Source: Mayamaea pseudoterrestris
Taxonomy: Eukaryota > Bacillariophyta > Bacillariophyceae > Sellaphorales > Sellaphoraceae
Length of the DNA: 64,000 nucleotides
Assembly (NCBI GenBank): GCA_027923505.1
Contig: BROI01000019.1
Location: forward strand, 1-64,000
Reading direction: 5' to 3'
Shown here piece after piece: positions 1 through 9,297 of this stretch. The position numbers were made by a program, and so were the translations under genes. The stretch's first letter is position 1. Each line of letters starts with the position of its first letter. The notes below the pieces were generated by a model, which saw only the letters and a program-made list of their open reading frames with translations, did no database searches and was not told the DNA's origin.

Positions 1-2
1 TA

Positions 3-497
3 CTTTGGTTGAGTCTTCTTGGCGCATCCTACTTTGCCGGCCGCTATCGCAGTCCTTTGCCCACGTCGCCGCCCTCTCAAGAGCCACCTCCCAAGTTGAG
101 CCGCCAGGCAACTCGCCGCCTCCGTCGAGGCCTTCGCCGTTGCCTCCGTCCTGCTTCTACAGCTCCAAGTGCTGCAGATCTTGGCTACCATCGCTCCTTT
201 CCCATTCGTCTCCGTCGCCAAGATGCCCACCTTCACCTACCCTCTGTTCGCCAAGTTTGAGACGCCCAGGTCGCCCGCAACTTTGCTCAACAGGTTGAAG
301 GCTTCTGCAATCGCTTGTCAAGGTCTCCCGACGAGGGAGATAGAGCCCGTGTTGCTCCTCCTGCCAAGGCCAAGATGAAAGGACAGGTCTCCAAGACGTC
401 CCAGTTCAAACCCCAGTGTGGAGCCCGTCGCTCGCCCCAGTTCAAAACCAAGCGTCGAGCCCCTCCTGAACCCGTGTCGCAGTCAACACCCCAGTGA
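3..497 (+). pseudogene. gag-proximal region of the Copia element, broken
   Basis: This stretch lies upstream of the protease in the same frame (positions divisible by 3) and is Pro/Arg/Ser-rich. That frame has stops at 258-260 and 495-497. No CCHC zinc knuckle is visible. It is assigned to gag or the start of pol by position only. The stop at 497 could be a normal gag terminator or a lesion. Confidence 0.4.
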
Positions 498-2801
498 CAC
501 CGAGTTCATTCAACTACTCGTCGCCCTCGTCCTTCTTCAAGACCAAGGCCTACTAGGAGCAACGTTCGGGAAACCCTTCCTTCGGATCGCATTCAGGGTA
601 TATCCACTGGCTCCTACACTCACCGTCCTGTTGGTCCCACCGCTCGCCAGCTCGCCTTGCTGCAAACCTACGGGCATGCCTACATCTCGAGTCTTTCCCC
701 TGGAGAGCAAGAAGCCCTTCCTGACTGGGTTCGCGAGGGAGCTCAGGCTTACCATGAGGCCACTAGCAACCTTAACAAAGCTACAGGCAATGTCCGCCGT
801 CGCCGAGGCAAGAAGGAACGCTACAGGAAGGTGATCTGGGACAGTGGCGCCTCCATCTCCTTGTCCTTCTCCAAGGATGACTTTGTCGGTCCCATTCACG
901 AGGCCCCTGAGAGCATTGAGCTTAATGGTCTCTTTGCTGGCTCCTTTATCAGAGGATACGGGCATGTGGCTTGGAGCTTTGAGGACTCAAAAGGACAGCT
1001 TCGAACGCTCAAAGTGCCCACCTATTACGTCCCCAGCGCCCGAGTCCGTTTGCTTAGCACTAACAGCTTGGTGTCGGTCTACAAGGATGAGTATGTTCAC
1101 CAAGACAGTGAGGCTCTCTATTTAAGTGGAACTCAAGGATCAAGACGCCCTGATGGATCGCCTCCGTTGAATAGCATTCGCATCCCCATTGATCCCCAAA
1201 CAAACTTGCCCACTGGGTATGCCTACGAGACCCGCATGGACTCAAATGCCTACAATGCTCAAGGTCCTCCGCCTCCTTTGCCTGGCTCAGGTCCAGGATC
1301 CTCTCCAGGTGGTCCCAATTCTCCTTCGTCAAACGGCAACTCATCTGGTCCTTCGTCGGGTCGCTCTCCAAACAGTCCATCCAATCGCCCCAGTGGTTCG
1401 CCAAGTGCTCCTTCTCCTTCTCCAAGTCCACCAGCCGTCTCTCCAACCAATTTGAATCTATCAGAGGCTGATAAGGAGATCCTCCATTGGCATTACAAGT
1501 TTGGTCACATTGACTACCGCAAGATCCAGTTTCTAATGCGCAGCGGAGCCTTGGCCCCAACCGAGGGAGCTCGCCGCCTTCACAGCTCTTGTGTACGCCT
1601 TTGCTCCTTTCCAATGTGTGCTGCTTGTCAATATGCAAAGCAAAAGGTTCGCACTTCTCCAGGTCTAAAAGAGAGCGTGGTTAAGGACAAGGCGGATGCT
1701 CTGAGGCGCGACAACCTGTTTCCCGGCCAGCGGATCAGTGTGGACCATTTCATCTGTTCAACTAAGGGTTGCCTCTTCTCCTCTCGAGGCAAATCAAAGG
1801 AGACTGATCTGTTTGGAGGCGGATGCATCTTTGTTGACCATTGCACTGGCTACGTGCATGTGGAACTGCAGAGGTACTTAACAACCGAAGAGACACTTAA
1901 GGCAAAAGAGGCATTCGAGTTGTTCTGTCTTGAAAGTGGAGCCGTTCCCCAAGAGTACTTGACTGACAATGGCACTGCTTTTACTTCAAAGGCATTCGCA
2001 AAGCATTTAACCACGTTCCATCAAATCGTCAAGTTTGCCGGCACGGGCTCCCATTGCCAGAACGGGGTGGCGGAGCGAGCCATCCGCACGATCATGTCCA
2101 TCGCCCGAGCAATGCTCCTACATGCCGCTATCCATTGGCCAGAGGTTGCAGATCCTAGTCTTTGGCCTATGGCAGTCCGCCATGCCGTTTACTTGTGGAA
2201 CAAAATGCCGAATCCAAGCACGGGGATCAGTCCACAGGATCTGTTTACAAGGACTCAATGGCCCCACAGTCGCTTCCACGACCTGCACGTTTGGGGATGC
2301 CCCGTATATGTGCTTGATAAGAAGCTTTCAGATGGTCACAAGCTTCCTCGTTGGCAACCTCGAGCTCATCGGTGTATCTTTGTTGGTATGAGCGACTCGC
2401 ATGCCAGCTCCGTCCCTTTGGTACTCAATCCTCAAACGGGAAGTATAACGCCGCAGTACCATGTTGTTTTTGATGATTACTTTGCCACCGTTTCTTCTGA
2501 TCCCTCGTCTCTCCCTGATCTTTGGTCCAAGGAATGGTTTCAGCTCTTTGGTGACTCTGCCTACCAGTACATTCCTGTTGGTGACGAGACAGACAGTGAG
2601 GCCGAGGCAGAAGAGGAGGCTGCTTCTGCTCCTATTCCAAGCTCCTTTAGTCGCCAAGAACGCATTCGGGCTGCATTTGATGCCAACCATCCTTCTCAAG
2701 CTCTTCCCGTTGATGTGCCGCCATCTTCTCCAAGACGCCCCACCGATAAACCAAGCGATAATCCAGTTGCCAACGCCAGTCCCAGTGCTCCACCCAACTG
2801 A
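498..2801 (+). pseudogene. Copia pol, first half: protease, GAG-pre-integrase, integrase
   Basis: One open frame runs from 498 to a TGA at 2799. The aspartic protease signature DSGAS is encoded at about 840. The pre-integrase zinc motif follows: the HWHYKFGH segment at about 1488, with CAAC near 1618. The integrase core shows the DDE triad: DHF at about 1742, TDNGT at about 1963 and NGVAERAI at about 2062. The end of the frame is Pro/Ser/acid-rich and is overtaken by another frame that carries the reverse transcriptase, so a one-base indel probably lies at about 2760-2800. The integrase residues are all present, which suggests modest age. Confidence 0.88.
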
Positions 2802-3789
2802 AGCGCCTGCTCAAGCTCCTTCTCCATCTCCTCTTGAGCACCCAGACGCCTCCAATCCTGCTTTAACTGAGATTCCTTTCCCGTCTCCCAGCGACGATCC
2901 TATTGACGAGCCGTCTCAAACGAGGGAGCTGCCTACGTTTGAACCATCCGACGAGCCATCCTCGAGGGAGCCTACACCCTTGCCTACCCAAACAGAATTT
3001 CTGAGGGAGACACAAACCACTACTTCTGCTCCATCTTCTTCCCCTTTGCCGTCTGCTCTCCGTCGCTCAGGACGCCTAGCTGGTCTCCAACCCCAGGACG
3101 CCCCAGCGCCTCGCCGTTTGACGCGCCAAGTTGGCTGGTCTTCTGCCCGTTATGGCTATGAAGGAGACCAAGGCTTTGGCTACAGCGCTTTCAATGCCTC
3201 TGCCTCTCCTTTAAAGCCTCCATCCTTTGCCGATGCCGCGCATTTTGCTGGCCTGTTTGCTTCCCTCCGTATCCCGGCGCCTGCTGTTTACAAGGCTGCC
3301 GCAACGGATCCCGACACACTCTCCTACGAGCAAGCAATGGCGGATCAACCTCATGTTAGCAAGTGGTTAGAGGCAGCAGCAGAAGAAATCCGTGTTTTGG
3401 AGTCCAAGGGAACGTGGGAGGAGGTGCCCAAGTCTCAAGCGAAAGGAAGGATCTTGCCAGGAACCTGGGTCTTCCGCCGCAAGCGGACGCCCGATGGCAG
3501 CATTAAAAAGTATAAAGGCTGCTACTGTGTCCGTGGTGATCTCCAAAAAGGCGTGTTTGAAACGTTTGCCCCTGTCATTGCTTGGAGCACCATTCGAGTG
3601 CTGCTCGTCATTGCCTTGACCCTTGATTGGCATACCTGCTCAGTTGATTTTGCCAGCGCCTTTGTCCAAGCAGAGCTCCAAGATCCCGTTTGGATTCATC
3701 TTCCTCAAGGCTTCCGCTCTTCCAAAGGTGCCAACATGTGTTTAAAGTTAATGAAGAGTCTCTACGGTCTTGCCGTCGCCCCGCGCCTC
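2764..3789 (+). pseudogene. Copia pol, reverse transcriptase N-terminal half, interrupted
   Basis: The frame continues from the integrase part after a frame change. A Pro/Ser linker is followed by the RVT_2 start (TWEEVPK, then GTWVFRRKRTPDG at about 3462) and the SVDFASAFVQ motif carrying the first catalytic Asp (about 3640). It stops exactly where the nested TRIM is inserted at 3790, just after the SLYGL motif. Removing the insert plus one target-site copy (680 bp) restores the downstream frame, so this break is due to insertion and not to point decay. Confidence 0.85.
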
Positions 3790-3995
3790 TAGCAGGTTGC
3801 ACACGAAAAACAGCAACCAGAGCGATACCTTTACTTGTCATAGTGCATGGTGCCTTGTATGCAGCATATAGTACACTAGCAGACGGAAAAGTAGCAGCGT
3901 GTTTAGAGGTGATATAGCCGGTTATCCTTGGTTCGATTCCGAGGTGCGCTACTTTTAACGGCATAGTGATACTACTTTCTGTTGCATACCTGCTA
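3790..3995 (+). repeat. Left LTR of the TRIM
   Basis: 206 bp, identical by eye to 4260-4465. It begins TAGCAGGT and ends ACCTGCTA, so its termini are perfect 8-bp inverted repeats in place of the usual TG..CA. It carries the tRNA-like module at 3896-3951. Confidence 0.9.
3896..3951 (+). promoter_or_regulatory. tRNA-like Pol III module in the left LTR
   Basis: A perfect B-box, GGTTCGATTCC, sits at 3930-3940. It forms a T-arm (CTTGG 3927-3931 with CCGAG 3939-3943, one G-U). A 7-bp acceptor-like helix can form between AGCGTGT (3896-3902) and GTGCGCT (3944-3950), with three G-U pairs. A discriminator A (3951) is followed by a TTTT run (3953-3956), as expected of a Pol III terminator. No good anticodon arm or A-box is seen, so this is not an intact tRNA gene. 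It could be a captured tRNA 3' half that gives Pol III transcription. Confidence 0.6.
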
Positions 3996-4003
3996 TGGTA
4001 GCG
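3996..4003 (+). other. Primer-binding-site candidate of the TRIM
   Basis: TGGTAGCG starts at the first base after the left LTR, where LTR elements keep the site that pairs with a tRNA 3' CCA end. It is complementary to CGCTA plus CCA, which is also the 3' end of the LTR's own tRNA-like module if CCA were added. The match ends after 8 bases. Confidence 0.6.
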
Positions 4004-4252
4004 TCCCTATCGAGAGATCTGGACTGAGGCTGCTGGTTCGAGTTGCGATCGAATCAAGCGAAGAAAAAGCAAAAATTCACTGGTTGCACGGGTTTGTCAC
4101 GAACGAACGATGGGGAGTCGCGGACCCTGGGGAGTGCACAAAGATGCGCCGAGCCCGAAACGCCGCAGGAAAAACTGAAAAGTGACATTCCCCCGCGAGA
4201 CGAAAATGCCAGCTGAAACGGAAGACGAGTTAGCACTATGACGCGCAAAGCT

Positions 4253-4259
4253 AGGGGAG
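4253..4259 (+). other. Polypurine tract of the TRIM
   Basis: AGGGGAG directly precedes the right LTR, as expected for plus-strand priming. Its last G abuts T4260 and supports TAGCAGG as the LTR start. Confidence 0.6.
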
Positions 4260-4465
4260 TAGCAGGTTGCACACGAAAAACAGCAACCAGAGCGATACCT
4301 TTACTTGTCATAGTGCATGGTGCCTTGTATGCAGCATATAGTACACTAGCAGACGGAAAAGTAGCAGCGTGTTTAGAGGTGATATAGCCGGTTATCCTTG
4401 GTTCGATTCCGAGGTGCGCTACTTTTAACGGCATAGTGATACTACTTTCTGTTGCATACCTGCTA
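4260..4465 (+). repeat. Right LTR of the TRIM
   Basis: Second 206-bp repeat, with its tRNA-like module at 4366-4421 (B-box 4400-4410). It is followed by the target-site copy CCTC(T) at 4466. Confidence 0.9.
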
Positions 4466-5566
4466 CCTCTGGTTCGAGCATTTGCGAGACGCTCTCCTTC
4501 GTATGGGATTGAAGCAGAGCAAGTTCAACCAATGCCTCTTCTATGGTGTTAACATCCTCTTTGGTTGCTTTGTTGATGATGGTTGCATTGTCGCTAAGTC
4601 AGTTGATGTGGTTACCCAGTTCATCTCCAAGTTGCAAGCCATGGGATTCGAGTTGACTCAGGAGGCATCCTTGTGCGAGTACCTCGGTATCAAGCTCGTG
4701 CGGACAACAAAGCAGGCTCCTTTACTTTAACCCAACAAGGATTGATTGACAAGATTGTTGCAGCGACTGGTCTTCAAAGCCGCAAGCCCAACTACTTGCC
4801 CGCCTCGCAAGTTGCCCTTGGATCCGACCCAGATGGCTCCCCAATGGTGGAAAAATGGGGATACGCCTCCATTGTTGGCATGCTCCTTTACTTGTCAACC
4901 AATACTCGCCCTGATATTGCATTTGCTGTCTCACAAGTTGCTCGCTTTAATTCTTCACCAAAGCAGAGCCACGCCATTGCCGTTAAGACTATCGTGCGCT
5001 ACCTTGCTGGCACTCGCAATCAAGGCACCATCTTCAAGCCAACCCGCAAGCTTAACTTGGATCTGTTTGTTGATGCAGACTTTTGTGGGTTGCACAAGCG
5101 AGAACCAGACCATTTGCCTGATAGCGTTCGATCCAGGACTGGGTATGTGATCCTGTTGGCTGATTGCCCATTGGTATGGAAGAGCCAGTTGCAGACCGAG
5201 ATCTCTCTTTCCACCCTTGAAGCTGAGTACTGTGCTCTATCCTATTCGCTCAAGACTCTCCTTCCTTTAAAGCGCATCCTTGGTGAATTCGTTGAGGTAT
5301 TGAGCTTGCCGCCCGAGATCAAGACCTCCATTCGTGCCCGTGTTTTCGAGGACAATCAAGGTTGCTATTACCTCGCTACCAATCAGAAACTAACCAATCG
5401 CACCAAGTACTTTCTGGTTAAGTATCACTGGTTTTGGTCGCACCACAATCGAGGAGAGTTTGAGGTCTTCAAGGTTGATACCAAGAATCAAGATGCCGAC
5501 TACATGACTAAAGGGTTGCCGCGTGAGTCCTTCGAGCGGAACCGCCTTTCAGTCCAAGGTTGGTAG
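4466..5566 (+). pseudogene. Copia pol, reverse transcriptase C-terminal half and RNase H
   Basis: The reading frame resumes directly after the TRIM. The RT catalytic pair is present as FVDD (about 4571). The frame then shifts by one base at about 4695-4710, and a new frame runs to the stop at 5566. RNase H residues are visible: VDADFCG (about 5070), the Glu of LEAEYCAL (about 5219) and EDNQGCYY (about 5348). The tail KVDTKNQDADYMTKGL is typical of Copia pol ends. Two separate lesions, the frameshift and the nested element, mean no full-length polyprotein can be made. Confidence 0.87.
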
Positions 5567-5588
5567 TCCTTGGTTGTCTGCAACCAGC

Positions 5589-5918
5589 TGTTAGAGAAAC
5601 AAGTCGCCCCTGTTGTCATCTATATGTTATTGATTCCCCGTCCAGTCTCGCGAGGGAGAGTTAAAGGTCGTTGCGGTTCTCAGTGCGACACCTTTCAGCC
5701 ACTCATCTCGTTCCACATAATCAAGCCATCGCCATGGGAATCCTCCTCATTCATGTACTTGAACTTGCAGCGTATCAGGCCTTTCTTTGGATGCAAGTTG
5801 AATGTACCTTGAGGTGAATCTGAGCTGGAGCATACGTGGCTTTCTTCGCTCCTTTGGATTGCAATCGTTTGCTCAGTCTCAGTGTTCTTTCACCGACCCA
5901 CACCACATCTAATTCACA
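5589..5918 (+). repeat. Putative 3' LTR of the Copia element
   Basis: A TGTTAGAG start lies 23 bp after the pol stop and CACA ends occur near 5915-5918. Without the 5' LTR neither end nor length can be confirmed, and no clear polypurine tract precedes 5589. Confidence 0.35.
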
Positions 5919-5965
5919 CCTACTAGTAAAGCGACTTTCACCCAACTACAGTCTTTGTACTTTAG

Positions 5966-6649
5966 AGACTATTGTATCCATATAAAGCAGTAAGACGAGA
6001 GCAGCAAAAGGAACGTTTAACTCTATGGGAATATTGCACACTCCAACCAAATTCCAAAGTGGTTTACATGCACGCAAAGGGATCCTTTCACCCAAACCCA
6101 GAGAATGAGCAACTGCGAAGATTTTTAACGGCTGGTGCATTATCCGAAGAATGTTTACACTTACCGGATGCCTGCAACGTTTGTTCCTCCCGCATGTCAC
6201 CCCTTCCGCATCCGCATACACCCGGCAACATGTGGTTGGCAAGATGCCAATATATTCGTCAACTCATTGATCCACTCTTGTTTCAAGCCAGGATGGATAA
6301 CTTTGCTGGCAAAGTAAAAATTGCGGGAAGGCCGGCTAGATATGCATGCTATGGACTCGGTCGATTCGCTGCCGAGCACTGGGTGCACTCGCACCCAACC
6401 TGCAAGCCGTGCGACTTGAGCGACGATTCCAAGTACGGGTATAACTATGACGGTATTCCATCTGCTAACTTTTCCAAACATTTGAGCATGGCGCCGCGCT
6501 TCAACCAAAGCGTCTACGAGAACAAAGTTGGGTGTAAATTTCCGCCATTTACGGGATCGTTGGCGAAAGATCGCATTGCCGAATATGAGGCATTGTACAA
6601 TGAGACTCCATTGAATGATTGGTGGGGTCGGGGCGCTTACTATACCTAA
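5966..6649 (+). CDS. 3'-terminal exon of a glycosyltransferase-like protein, upstream part cut off by the Copia element
   Basis: An open frame of 227 codons without an initiator ATG at its start. It opens directly after TTTGTACTTTAG, a good 3' splice site (acceptor AG 5964-5965), so it is read here as the last exon of a longer gene. The product contains VVYMHAKGSFH and HTPGNMWLARCQYI. These recall the HxKG and SGNFWW-type segments of uncharacterised glycosyltransferase-like proteins common in algae. The C-terminal half is Cys/His-rich (HPTCKPCDL). The Copia element lies immediately upstream, so it sits either inside the preceding intron or has replaced the 5' exons. Family assignment is tentative. 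Confidence 0.55.
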   Translation, partial: RLLYPYKAVRREQQKERLTLWEYCTLQPNSKVVYMHAKGSFHPNPENEQLRRFLTAGALSEECLHLPDACNVCSSRMSPLPHPHTPGNMWLARCQYIRQLIDPLLFQARMDNFAGKVKIAGRPARYACYGLGRFAAEHWVHSHPTCKPCDLSDDSKYGYNYDGIPSANFSKHLSMAPRFNQSVYENKVGCKFPPFTGSLAKDRIAEYEALYNETPLNDWWGRGAYYT

Positions 6650-7140
6650 GAGGTGTCGTCTCTCACTTGGGGTAAAACCCATTCGTCGGGCAGTCTCGGC
6701 TGCACTGATGGCGGGAGCGACATTAAAGCCGCATAGGCTGCTGCGTAGGGTCTTTTAGTAAATTTTTGTTATGCATTTGATTGCTTTTATGGGTGTGATT
6801 GCTTCGCGAAAAGTAGCTGCAAAAGAATCTTGTCGGAGCATCAACTGCATAACTTTGCGGTAGTCACTGTTACTTCTACTTGCTGTCTGTGCAAACAGCA
6901 CCTTCTGCTCTAATATACTTCGGATAGCTTTTAAACCTTTTTAATTCTTGATTTCTTAGTCAGTGAGTAGTGCGGTAATTCTGCACAATTCAAGCCGTTG
7001 TGGCGTAGTTAAAACTTGCGCGCCACAAAGCTAAAGTTCCTACCTTTACAATGCTAAAAGCAAGCTTAATGTGATACAGAGATTACGAGAACACGTCAAA
7101 TAGTGGCGGCAATGAGCCAGAGCCATTGAGCCAATCCCAT
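6650..7140. other. Intergenic, no gene seen
   Basis: 491 bp between the end of the exon at 6649 and the end of EIF3J (convergent). AT-rich 3'-flank sequence; no RNA gene or repeat recognised. Confidence 0.6.
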
Positions 7141-7917
7141 TTAGAAAAAGGCATCCTCATAATTGGCACCTATTTCGTCGACGACATCATAGTCATCATT
7201 GTCACCAAAGGTTTCCACATACTTTTTCTTGGCTAACAAATCAGCCGACTTGTCCTTCTTTGCCTTTTGCGCCTGTCCCTTGACCTTGCGCTTGGCAGCT
7301 TGCACCTTGTCATTCTTGACAACGTTGAGCGTCTTGATGAGTTCCTGGACGGCATCCTCATCCAAAATGTCCTTACTTTTCAATATAACCTCCTTTAAAA
7401 AAGCTTGCGTCAAGTGAATCTTGCCGTGCGCGCTCAAAGCTTCGCCGAGTCGAGATGCATGTCGTAGGTGATCCTTCATGTCCTTTAAAACAAGCGTGTC
7501 GGATGCGTTTGCAGTACTTGGAGCCTTTTGATTCCTGCCGTCAAACTTTTCAATGTTTCCAAACAAGTCATCCGTTAAAGCGTGATCAGCATCCTCAATT
7601 TGCTTCTGCTTCAATCGCTTCAACTCGTCGGGTGACATGTAATTCTCTGCTTCCGCTTCGAGGTCCATGGCTTTTCGGGCAATCTCTTCCTCTTCCGCCA
7701 ACTGCTTCTCCAAGGCTTTCTTGGCAGCCAACGCATTTCCCTTTTTCTTTAGTTCCGAATGCTGCACTTGGTCGGATTCGCGCTTTTCCTTGAGCGCCAA
7801 GTCTTCCTCGTCGTTAAATTTTGGTGCGTCGGCAATTTTGGTCAAACCGAGGCGCTTGTCGAGCTCGTCGTCGTCCGCGTCCCAATCGTCCTCGTCACCG
7901 TCGTCCCAGGCGCTCAT
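7141..7917 (-). CDS. EIF3J: Translation initiation factor eIF3 subunit J
   Basis: 258 residues from the ATG at 7917. That start gives the family's usual acidic, Trp-bearing N-terminus (MSAWDDGDEDDWDAD); longer in-frame extensions lack this logic. The middle is a charged helix rich in Lys, Glu and Ala (residues about 45-115). The conserved ENYMSPDELKRLKQKQ and LTDDLFG segments follow, and the C-terminus is Lys-rich and then acidic (DNDDYDVVDE). eIF3j/Hcr1 is a loosely bound eIF3 subunit that sits in the 40S decoding centre and also helps termination and recycling. It is cytosolic and intronless here. It shares a 357-bp divergent promoter with the proteasome-like gene. Confidence 0.93.
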   Translation of the reverse strand: MSAWDDGDEDDWDADDDELDKRLGLTKIADAPKFNDEEDLALKEKRESDQVQHSELKKKGNALAAKKALEKQLAEEEEIARKAMDLEAEAENYMSPDELKRLKQKQIEDADHALTDDLFGNIEKFDGRNQKAPSTANASDTLVLKDMKDHLRHASRLGEALSAHGKIHLTQAFLKEVILKSKDILDEDAVQELIKTLNVVKNDKVQAAKRKVKGQAQKAKKDKSADLLAKKKYVETFGDNDDYDVVDEIGANYEDAFF

Positions 7918-8064
7918 GGTAATGAATTTAGACCTTTTCTTGTCCAACAGACGCAGTAGACGCAGAGATGGAGCAGCAGCGCTCGTCTTTCGTATGGTTT
8001 GAAACGCGAACGACGCAGCGCTGCGCGAACGTGTGGCCGTCCTTGCGCATCCATCAACTTCTGA

Positions 8065-8074
8065 GTACCGGTAC
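8065..8074 (-). promoter_or_regulatory. ACCGGT palindrome, EIF3J/proteasome-like promoter
   Basis: GTACCGGTAC lies between the starts at 7917 and 8275. On the minus strand it reads GACGTACCGGTACTC, matching the other sites with CGTACCGGTACT. Confidence 0.5.
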
Positions 8075-8274
8075 GTCATCTACGTAAAACCACTACGACG
8101 TCGACATCTTTCCGTCGCCATGGGCAACCATGCAGTGTTTTCGACCTCAATTTCCATTTCCATGATTACGTTATTTGGACTAGCCTCTTCAATTGTCAAG
8201 CGTCTATATAGAAAGTTTGATAAATTGAACTAAGATTCGACAAAACTTCGTCTTACTTGTCCCGCCGTGCCATC

Positions 8275-9297
8275 ATGACGACGAGACTACACGATTTCCT
8301 GCCCTTGCCAAGCAGTCGCAGCATCATTATTGTATTGCTAGTTTTGCAATGTTGTTCTTTCATACAATTTGCAAACGCTTCGTCGGTAGCAGGAACGGAA
8401 ACGCTGATTGGTATTGTTGGTTCCGATTTTATTTTGCTGGGAGCCGACTCGAGCGTGAGTCAATCCATCGTCTTGACGTCATCAAGCGTTGACAAGATAT
8501 CCATCCTTGCCCAAGCGCCACATATAATGGACAATGACAAGCAGCGTCGAATGCATCGACAACAATGTATAGCAGCTGCGACAGCCGGTGATGCAGCGGA
8601 TGCGGATCGATTGGTGGGACTTTTGACGGCTGCAGCAACCATAGCCGAGTATCAAAACGGAGTTGGAACGGATGTCCATTATGTGGAGTGCGGCAATATT
8701 GAAGCGAGTGCAGACGAAACGCATCAATCGTCACACTCTTTGGCGTCCACATCACCTATACCGGCTTCAGGGCTGTCGGTGGAGCAAGTTGCTCGTTTGG
8801 CGCAATACCAAGTCTCGTCACGACTCCGAACGTCTACGCCTCTACGCGTTTGTATGCTGGTGGGTGGCATGCAAAAACATTCGGAGCGACGTCTTCCGAG
8901 TAGCATTTTGGTGCCAAGCACGCTCCTGCCGTTTGCGTCATCGCAACGGGATGTCGTCGGAGCTGATTCAAGTAGCGAGGGAAAAACGGAGACTGAGCAT
9001 GACAATTCACTTACAGCAACCACTTCCATTCCTAACTCTTGCCTTCAACCACGGCTCTACTGGCTTGATGAGTACGGATCGATGCAGTCGCTGCTTTATG
9101 GCGCTCATGGTCACGGATCGCACTTTTGCATGAGTATCTTGGATCGAAACTACAAGGCAAACATGACGAAAGAGCAAGCATTGAAACTGATGCGAGAATG
9201 TTTTACTCAACTGAGGACGCGCTATGTGATTAATGCGCCGCAACCACCGTGCATCAAGTGTATTGATGCGCGTGGGTGTGTTCGACTGATGGAGTAG
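8275..9297 (+). CDS. Proteasome beta-2 (PSMB2)-like protein with a signal peptide
   Basis: 340 residues from the ATG at 8275. The core matches the PSMB2 (beta-4) subunit: ETLIGIVGSDFILLGADSS near residue 42, then GAHGHGSHFCMSILDR and MRECFTQLRTRYVINAP. Usual length is about 200 residues; the excess is a hydrophobic N-terminus and two low-complexity Ser/Thr insertions (about 150-170 and 205-250). Residues about 18-37 form a signal peptide ending FANA/SS with no Phe at +1, so the secretory route or the periplastid compartment is more likely than the stroma. A Gly-Thr pair precedes ETLIGI at the place where active beta subunits are processed. Asp (GADSS) and Lys (VDKI) equivalents of the triad are present. 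Catalytic activity is not established. Confidence 0.8.
   Translation: MTTRLHDFLPLPSSRSIIIVLLVLQCCSFIQFANASSVAGTETLIGIVGSDFILLGADSSVSQSIVLTSSSVDKISILAQAPHIMDNDKQRRMHRQQCIAAATAGDAADADRLVGLLTAAATIAEYQNGVGTDVHYVECGNIEASADETHQSSHSLASTSPIPASGLSVEQVARLAQYQVSSRLRTSTPLRVCMLVGGMQKHSERRLPSSILVPSTLLPFASSQRDVVGADSSSEGKTETEHDNSLTATTSIPNSCLQPRLYWLDEYGSMQSLLYGAHGHGSHFCMSILDRNYKANMTKEQALKLMRECFTQLRTRYVINAPQPPCIKCIDARGCVRLME

Larger units (their letters stand above)
3790..4465 (+). mobile_element. TRIM-like non-autonomous LTR retrotransposon nested in Copia RT
   Basis: Two direct repeats of 206 bp (3790-3995 and 4260-4465) flank a 264-bp interior with no credible coding frame. The two repeats look identical base for base, so the insertion is recent. 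Repeat ends are inverted: TAGCAGGT and ACCTGCTA. A primer-binding-site candidate (TGGTAGCG, 3996-4003) directly follows the left repeat, and a purine tract (AGGGGAG, 4253-4259) directly precedes the right one. The target duplication is CCTC (3786-3789 and 4466-4469), or CCTCT if the element is taken to start at 3791. Size and layout fit terminal-repeat retrotransposons in miniature. Which autonomous element mobilises it is unknown. Confidence 0.88.
1..5918 (+). mobile_element. Ty1/copia (CoDi-like) LTR retrotransposon, decayed, left end outside window
   Basis: The order protease, GAG-pre-integrase, integrase, reverse transcriptase, RNase H is that of Copia (Pseudoviridae) elements, and the diatom setting suggests the CoDi lineages. 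The pol region ends at 5566. The 5' LTR is not in the window and the 3' LTR boundary is only a guess (about 5589-5918). Lesions visible: a stop at 495-497, a frame change at about 2760-2800, another at about 4695-4710, and a nested LTR element at 3790-4465. The right boundary is uncertain by tens of bases because the left LTR is not available for comparison. Confidence 0.9.

Noticed and set aside
3896-3951. An ordinary tRNA gene
   Set aside because: The T-arm and acceptor-like helix fold, but there is no anticodon arm, the D-arm is unclear, the length is about 56 bases, and it lies inside both LTRs.
4054-4434. Coding frames inside the TRIM
   Set aside because: They cross LTR boundaries, differ between strands and match no retroelement protein. 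The element is non-autonomous.
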